Source: CAZPAN01 sp964428485 (GTDB lineage: Bacteria > Actinomycetota > Coriobacteriia > Coriobacteriales > CADBOM01). Taken from it: 17,098 bases of DNA. Shown here in pieces: positions 13,695-17,098 of this stretch. Position 1 is the stretch's first letter; every line of letters begins with the position of its first letter. The notes beneath the pieces are model-generated. The model saw only the letters and a list, made by a program, of their open reading frames with translations. It did no database searches and was not told where the DNA came from. A program made the translations under genes and the position numbers. The stretch covers positions 1 to 17,098 of the forward strand of contig CAYRYP010000029.1 in the NCBI GenBank assembly GCA_964428485.1, given 5' to 3'.

Positions 13695-14254
13695 AGATCG
13701 CTACCTCCGAGGTCGGGAATGTAATAAACTTGCGGTTCTGTGCCAAGCTCGGTGAAGATCCTGTCGGTCTTGAGTACTCCAACGAGCTTGCTGACCTCGC
13801 TGTTGGGATCGTCGAGATCCCCGAAGATGCGGGCCTTCTGATGGCAAGTATTCACACAGTAGGGCTTCTCACCCTCGCGCACACGATCCTTGCAGAACGT
13901 GCACTTGCGCACATACCCCTCGGAGTGATTCACGTCGCGCATGCCGTAGGGGCAGGAGTTGACGCAAACCTTGCATCCCATGCACTTGTCGGGATCGACC
14001 CAGACGATTCCGTCCTCGTCCTGCTGAGAGGCCAAGGCCGGGCAGCAGAGGGTGCAGGGCGGGTTGTCGCAGTGCATGCACAGCAGAGGAGTGTAGGTCA
14101 GATGGACGTTGGGGAAGGTGCCCTGAGCGCCCTCGGTGACCACGGGGTTGTAGATTATGTCCATCGGCAGATCGTTCCAGGTCCTGCAAGCAACAGTACA
14201 GGACTGACAGCCGATGCAACGCCTCTGGTCGATGACCATAGCGTAACGGGTCAT
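13691..14254 (-). CDS. Four-[4Fe-4S] ferredoxin subunit (DmsB/PhsB type)
   Basis: This 187-aa protein is the electron-transfer subunit between the catalytic and NrfD subunits. The ATG at 14254 is chosen because GGAGG lies nine nt before it. A GTG two codons earlier is only three nt from the SD and partly overlaps the catalytic gene's stop. Sixteen cysteines fall in four groups: C13-x2-C16-x2-C19-x3-C23; C59-x2-C62-x4-C67-x3-C71-P; C91-x2-C94-x2-C97-x3-C101-P; and C118-x2-C121-x11-C133-x3-C137. All positions expected for four clusters are filled, in clear contrast to the cysteine-poor partner at 2045-2401. There is no twin-arginine signal. Confidence 0.94.
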   Translation of the reverse strand: MTRYAMVIDQRRCIGCQSCTVACRTWNDLPMDIIYNPVVTEGAQGTFPNVHLTYTPLLCMHCDNPPCTLCCPALASQQDEDGIVWVDPDKCMGCKVCVNSCPYGMRDVNHSEGYVRKCTFCKDRVREGEKPYCVNTCHQKARIFGDLDDPNSEVSKLVGVLKTDRIFTELGTEPQVYYIPDLGGSDL

Positions 14255-14256
14255 GT

Positions 14257-16860
14257 TCACTCGCCTCCCTCGATGTTGGAACCGGCCAGCTGGTCGGCAG
14301 GGATCTCCTCCCTCGTCTCCATGTTGTAGTGCTTGCCGGTGGCCTCATCCAGAAGCGTGTTTGTGGTGGGATCGAACGCGAATCCGGAATAGAGATCGTA
14401 GTAGACGCCGGTCTCAGGATGGATCATCCAACCAGAGGCGGGATCGTAGTAGGTCCCGGCCTCGAGGTTCCAGGCGATGTCAGTATCGGGATCCCAGTAG
14501 AGCCCCTCGGGCACCTCGAAGGAGGGCTGGGGGTTGTAGGGAATGAGCTCGTAGGCAAGTTTCTGGTCGCGAGGCATCACGGTGACACCGGGCTCCGGGG
14601 AATCTCCGGGGATCGACCACTGGATCGAGACGGTGTCGCCAGGATTGACCTTGTAGACCTTGCACATAAGGCCGCGGTTGGCCCAGCTTCCGCCGATCGG
14701 GTCGCAGTCGGCATCGTCGACGGATGTGAGCACGTTGACGTTGGACTCGAGGCAGCCGAAGGGATCCTGTCCCTCGGGGCCGCGCTCCGGGTACCACCAG
14801 CCGCGCTGCACATAGATGACGCGCGGGTCGACGGACGATTCGACCTTGGCGCGCTGCTTGATGCGTCCGCGCCTGGTCTCAATCCAGCACCAGTCGCCAT
14901 GCTCGATGCCGAGTTCTGCCGCCTTCTCCGGGTTGATAGTGAACCAGGGGTCGGGCGATATGAAGCGCACCGAGGTGATGTTGAACTGCTCGGAGTGATG
15001 GAACGGCATGAACCCGCCTCCGGTGGTGAGCACCAGCGGGTACTCCTCGGCGACCTCGGGAGTGTCGATCTCGTTCTCGCAAGGTCCGATGTAGGTGGGA
15101 AGCGCGGGGTATCCGAGCCTCTCGAGGACCGAGGACTTGAGCTCGACCTTGCCCGAACGGGTGCAGAAACCGTTCTGCCCGTACTTGTAGAAGGTCTGCG
15201 GCGGATAGTGGAAACGGTAGTTCTCCACGAACTCGTCGTAGCTGCTGACAGGGTATCCGAGAGGATAGATGATGTAGTAGAACGCCTCTTCCTCGTTCTC
15301 CCACGGCCACATCTCCTCGGGCTGGCCGCATGCGAGAGCAAGCGCGCGCCAGAAGGTGTAGTCGGTGTGGCGGTCATACATCGGCTGGATCGCCCTCTGA
15401 GAGCAGATCAGCGAGTCGGTGACGCCGTAGTTGTTGTGCATGATCGGCCTCTCGAGCGCGCTGGCCGCGGGAAGCACGTAGTCGGACCAGAGGGCCGACG
15501 GGGTGATCCAGTAGTCGACGGTCACCAGGAACTCGACGCTCTTGAGGGCCTCCATGGTCATCTTGGAGTCACCGTAGCAGTTGATCGGGTTGGTGGCGTT
15601 GACGATCAGCGCACGAACCGGATAGGGATCGCCGGTGATGATGGCCTTAAAGACGCTGGGGCCGTGGGCCTCGCACATCCACTCGGCAGTGGGGGCCTTG
15701 CCCCACTTCTCACGGGCGATGTCGGCGATCATCTGATAACCAGGCCACGAGCACAGCTTGAACTTGTCAGAGCCGATCTGCTTGGCCTTCTGCTCCTCGG
15801 GCAGCCAGTCATTGGCCTCCATCTCCTCGTCGGTGATGTAGGCCATCGAGGGGCCGGGCATGAGATCCCCGCCGGGGCAATCGAGGTTGCCGCAGATCGC
15901 GCGCAGAATCGCACGTGCGTGCATTCCAGCACCTGCGGTGCGCCCGAGCTGGTCGGCGGTGCATCCCCACTGGATGTTTCCAGGGGTGTTGGTCGCGTAC
16001 ATACGGGCGGCCTTGCGAATGAGCTCGGGGTCGAGCCATGTGAGCTCACCGGCCCAGCGGGCGGTGTACGGCTTGACGTGTGCCCTGAGCTCGTCGAATC
16101 CGACGCACCAGTTCGCGACGAAGTCCTTGTCGTAGAGACCCTCGTAGATGATCGTGTTGATCATCGCGAGTGCGAGCGCGGTGTCCGAACCCGGACGTAG
16201 CGGCAGCCAGAGGTCAGCATGCGCAGCGGTCTCAGAGTAGCGCGGGTCGACGACGATGAGCTTAAGGCCCTGTTTCTTGAGATCTGTGTAGCCCCTCATG
16301 CCGGGCATGTTGGAGGCTCCGGGGTTGCAACCCCACAGGATCAAGCAGCGACTGGAACCCAGATCGGTCTCGAAGGGGCTCCACCCGCTGACGGCGGTCT
16401 CCACCATGAAGGTGGGGATCCAGCACAGTAGCGCGTTGTGGAAGCTGTTGGGGCTGCCGAACATGTTCATGAAGCGGCGACGCGCCCAGTCGTCGGTGCG
16501 CAGTGTTCCACCAGCGGTGGCGACCGCCTCAGCACCGGACTCCTCCTTGATCTGGTTGAGTCTCTCGGCGATCTCGTTGATTGCCTGATCGTACGGAATC
16601 TCAACCCACTTGTTCTCGCCCTTCTTACCAGCCCTCTTAAGAGCGTGGTTCACACGGGCGGGGTGGTTGAGGTGCTGGAGCGCGATGTTGCCGCGGCAGC
16701 ACAATCCCCCTTGATTGGTGGGATGGTCCGGGTCACCTTCGATCTTGATGACCTCGCCGTCCTTGACGTAGGCAAGAACGCCGCAGTTCTGGTGACAGAA
16801 GTAGCAGCAAGACTTCTTGACCTCTACGCCAGGGGCGTGAATGTCGATAGTCTCCGTCAT
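14257..16860 (-). CDS. Bis-MGD catalytic subunit of CISM complex, with octamer-repeat tail
   Basis: This 867-aa catalytic subunit begins at ATG 16860 after AGAGGGAAT. The [4Fe-4S] motif is C19-x2-C22-x3-C26-x27-C54, with extra cysteines at 18 and 55, and Arg56 where formate dehydrogenase H has Lys. LLCWIPT at 144-150 gives Cys146 as the likely metal ligand. No twin-arginine signal is present, so it works in the cytoplasm. Cofactor-binding stretches LILWGCNPG, IVVDPRYS, SGKVELKS and QRGWWYPE are present. The core ends near 760. The remaining 100 or so residues are an extension that contains eight consecutive octamers (786-849). It forms one operon with the ferredoxin and NrfD subunits, with overlapping starts. 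Likely a respiratory reductase or dehydrogenase of unknown substrate. Confidence 0.94.
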   Translation of the reverse strand: MTETIDIHAPGVEVKKSCCYFCHQNCGVLAYVKDGEVIKIEGDPDHPTNQGGLCCRGNIALQHLNHPARVNHALKRAGKKGENKWVEIPYDQAINEIAERLNQIKEESGAEAVATAGGTLRTDDWARRRFMNMFGSPNSFHNALLCWIPTFMVETAVSGWSPFETDLGSSRCLILWGCNPGASNMPGMRGYTDLKKQGLKLIVVDPRYSETAAHADLWLPLRPGSDTALALAMINTIIYEGLYDKDFVANWCVGFDELRAHVKPYTARWAGELTWLDPELIRKAARMYATNTPGNIQWGCTADQLGRTAGAGMHARAILRAICGNLDCPGGDLMPGPSMAYITDEEMEANDWLPEEQKAKQIGSDKFKLCSWPGYQMIADIAREKWGKAPTAEWMCEAHGPSVFKAIITGDPYPVRALIVNATNPINCYGDSKMTMEALKSVEFLVTVDYWITPSALWSDYVLPAASALERPIMHNNYGVTDSLICSQRAIQPMYDRHTDYTFWRALALACGQPEEMWPWENEEEAFYYIIYPLGYPVSSYDEFVENYRFHYPPQTFYKYGQNGFCTRSGKVELKSSVLERLGYPALPTYIGPCENEIDTPEVAEEYPLVLTTGGGFMPFHHSEQFNITSVRFISPDPWFTINPEKAAELGIEHGDWCWIETRRGRIKQRAKVESSVDPRVIYVQRGWWYPERGPEGQDPFGCLESNVNVLTSVDDADCDPIGGSWANRGLMCKVYKVNPGDTVSIQWSIPGDSPEPGVTVMPRDQKLAYELIPYNPQPSFEVPEGLYWDPDTDIAWNLEAGTYYDPASGWMIHPETGVYYDLYSGFAFDPTTNTLLDEATGKHYNMETREEIPADQLAGSNIEGGE
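14314..14505 (-). repeat. Eight-unit octamer repeat in the catalytic subunit tail
   Basis: Residues 786-849 of the catalytic subunit divide into eight units of exactly eight residues, or four units of sixteen. The consensus is G-x-Y-Y-D-P-x-S/T, with aromatic or hydrophobic residues at positions 3-4, Asp, His or Asn usually at 5, and Thr, Ser or Ala at 8. The best units are GTYYDPAS and GVYYDLYS. The last unit is followed by 18 non-repeated residues. The pattern resembles the eukaryotic OCRE octamer domain. Confidence 0.75.
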
Positions 16861-16898
16861 ATTCCCTCTTTCCCTAAGACCTACATTACCGCGCGAGA

Positions 16899-16921
16899 CT
16901 GACCAAACCCCGCACGGTCAG
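16899..16921 (-). other. Stem-loop in the leader of the catalytic-subunit operon
   Basis: CTGACC (16899-16904) pairs with GGTCAG (16916-16921) around an 11-base loop. It lies 40-60 nt before the start codon, inside the presumed untranslated leader. The leader may hold regulatory structure. I cannot match it to a known riboswitch by eye. Confidence 0.35.
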
Positions 16922-16989
16922 ATGCCTTGATTACCGGTACCAAGTCCCCGGAAGGCTGTTTCAGGGCGCAAAAATGCCCGCATCTTTTG

Positions 16990-16995
16990 ATTATA
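16990..16995 (-). promoter_or_regulatory. Probable -10 box of the catalytic-FeS-NrfD operon
   Basis: A perfect TATAAT on the minus strand lies 129 nt before the catalytic subunit's ATG. No good -35 box sits 17 nt upstream, so an activator may be needed. Nearby on the + strand, TTTGA occurs twice 13 nt apart, a possible regulator site. The predicted leader is about 120 nt long. Confidence 0.45.
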
Positions 16996-17038
16996 GTGTT
17001 TGACCCGGTCTATATACATGTTCTGGGAGCCAAATAAT

Positions 17039-17072
17039 CGCAACAGGCACCTAGGATCAGGCGCCTGTTGCG
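17039..17072 (-). terminator. Hairpin, probable terminator of an upstream unit
   Basis: A perfect ten-bp stem CGCAACAGGC/GCCTGTTGCG (17039-17048 with 17063-17072) continues, after one mismatch, for three more pairs. On the minus strand it is followed by ATTATTT, which suggests termination of a gene lying right of the window before the promoter at 16990. It could instead be an operator or leader element. Confidence 0.5.
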
Positions 17073-17098
17073 GTAATAGGCATGGCTTCGGCAAATGG

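Noticed and set aside
14329..16200. Open frame of 623 codons on the + strand across the catalytic subunit gene
   Set aside because: It lies antisense to a complete, motif-rich gene. It has no SD and no recognisable motif, and long antisense frames are common in high-GC DNA.
8974..16860. Selenocysteine (in-frame TGA) at the molybdoenzyme ligand positions
   Set aside because: The ligand codons are ordinary Cys codons in all three catalytic genes, and all frames are open through them.
1..17098. CRISPR array, insertion sequence or prophage remnants
   Set aside because: No regularly spaced repeats, transposase motifs, terminal inverted repeats with target duplications or phage genes were seen.

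Overview
The window looks like part of a strict anaerobe's chromosome rich in molybdenum/tungsten (bis-MGD) oxidoreductases. GC content is high, Shine-Dalgarno sites are strong, GTG and TTG starts occur, and three different cytoplasmic-type bis-MGD catalytic subunits sit within 17 kb. A gut or rumen actinobacterium of the Coriobacteriia (Eggerthellaceae-like) fits best. This is inferred from gene content and style, since no phylogenetic marker is present.

Left part, + strand (1-3611). The window opens inside a bis-MGD catalytic subunit whose N-terminal Fe-S part lies outside. It is followed by a 118-aa partner that aligns with small ferredoxin-type subunits but keeps only one of the expected cluster cysteines, then a 99-aa protein with an HTH-like start. 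A strong terminator ends this operon at about 2820. A second pair follows: a 94-aa protein of unknown function and a 103-aa protein with 14 cysteines and a zinc ribbon.

Middle (3612-5311). Bidirectional terminator hairpins separate the + genes from a minus-strand tRNA-Leu(UAG). Next comes a secreted parvulin-type foldase lipoprotein with a TTG start and a C-terminal run of 34 residues that are only D, E, S or T.

Right part, all minus strand (16860 down to 5312). Two operons lie head to tail. The first, read first, encodes a classic CISM-type complex: bis-MGD catalytic subunit, four-cluster ferredoxin subunit and NrfD membrane subunit, with overlapping genes. Its catalytic subunit has an unusual C-terminal tail of eight octamer repeats rich in aromatic and Asp residues. 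A strong hairpin at about 12620 separates it from the second set of six tightly packed genes. These encode an HdrD-like Fe-S protein with two CCG modules, a second bis-MGD catalytic subunit, a DUF2064 GT-A-fold transferase, a radical SAM enzyme of the MJ0619/tetraether-lipid-synthase type, a ferredoxin-DUF169 fusion and a GNAT acetyltransferase with a tri-cysteine tail. No promoter is visible between the two sets, so the second may depend on transcription passing the hairpin.

How they may work together (inference). The catalytic-FeS-NrfD set should exchange electrons with the quinone pool. The HdrD-like protein could link thiol/disulfide or ferredoxin electrons to the second molybdoenzyme. 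The radical SAM, DUF2064 and DUF169 proteins would make, tailor or handle a substrate or cofactor for it. I do not recognise this six-gene combination as a described pathway, and it is the best candidate here for an undescribed system.
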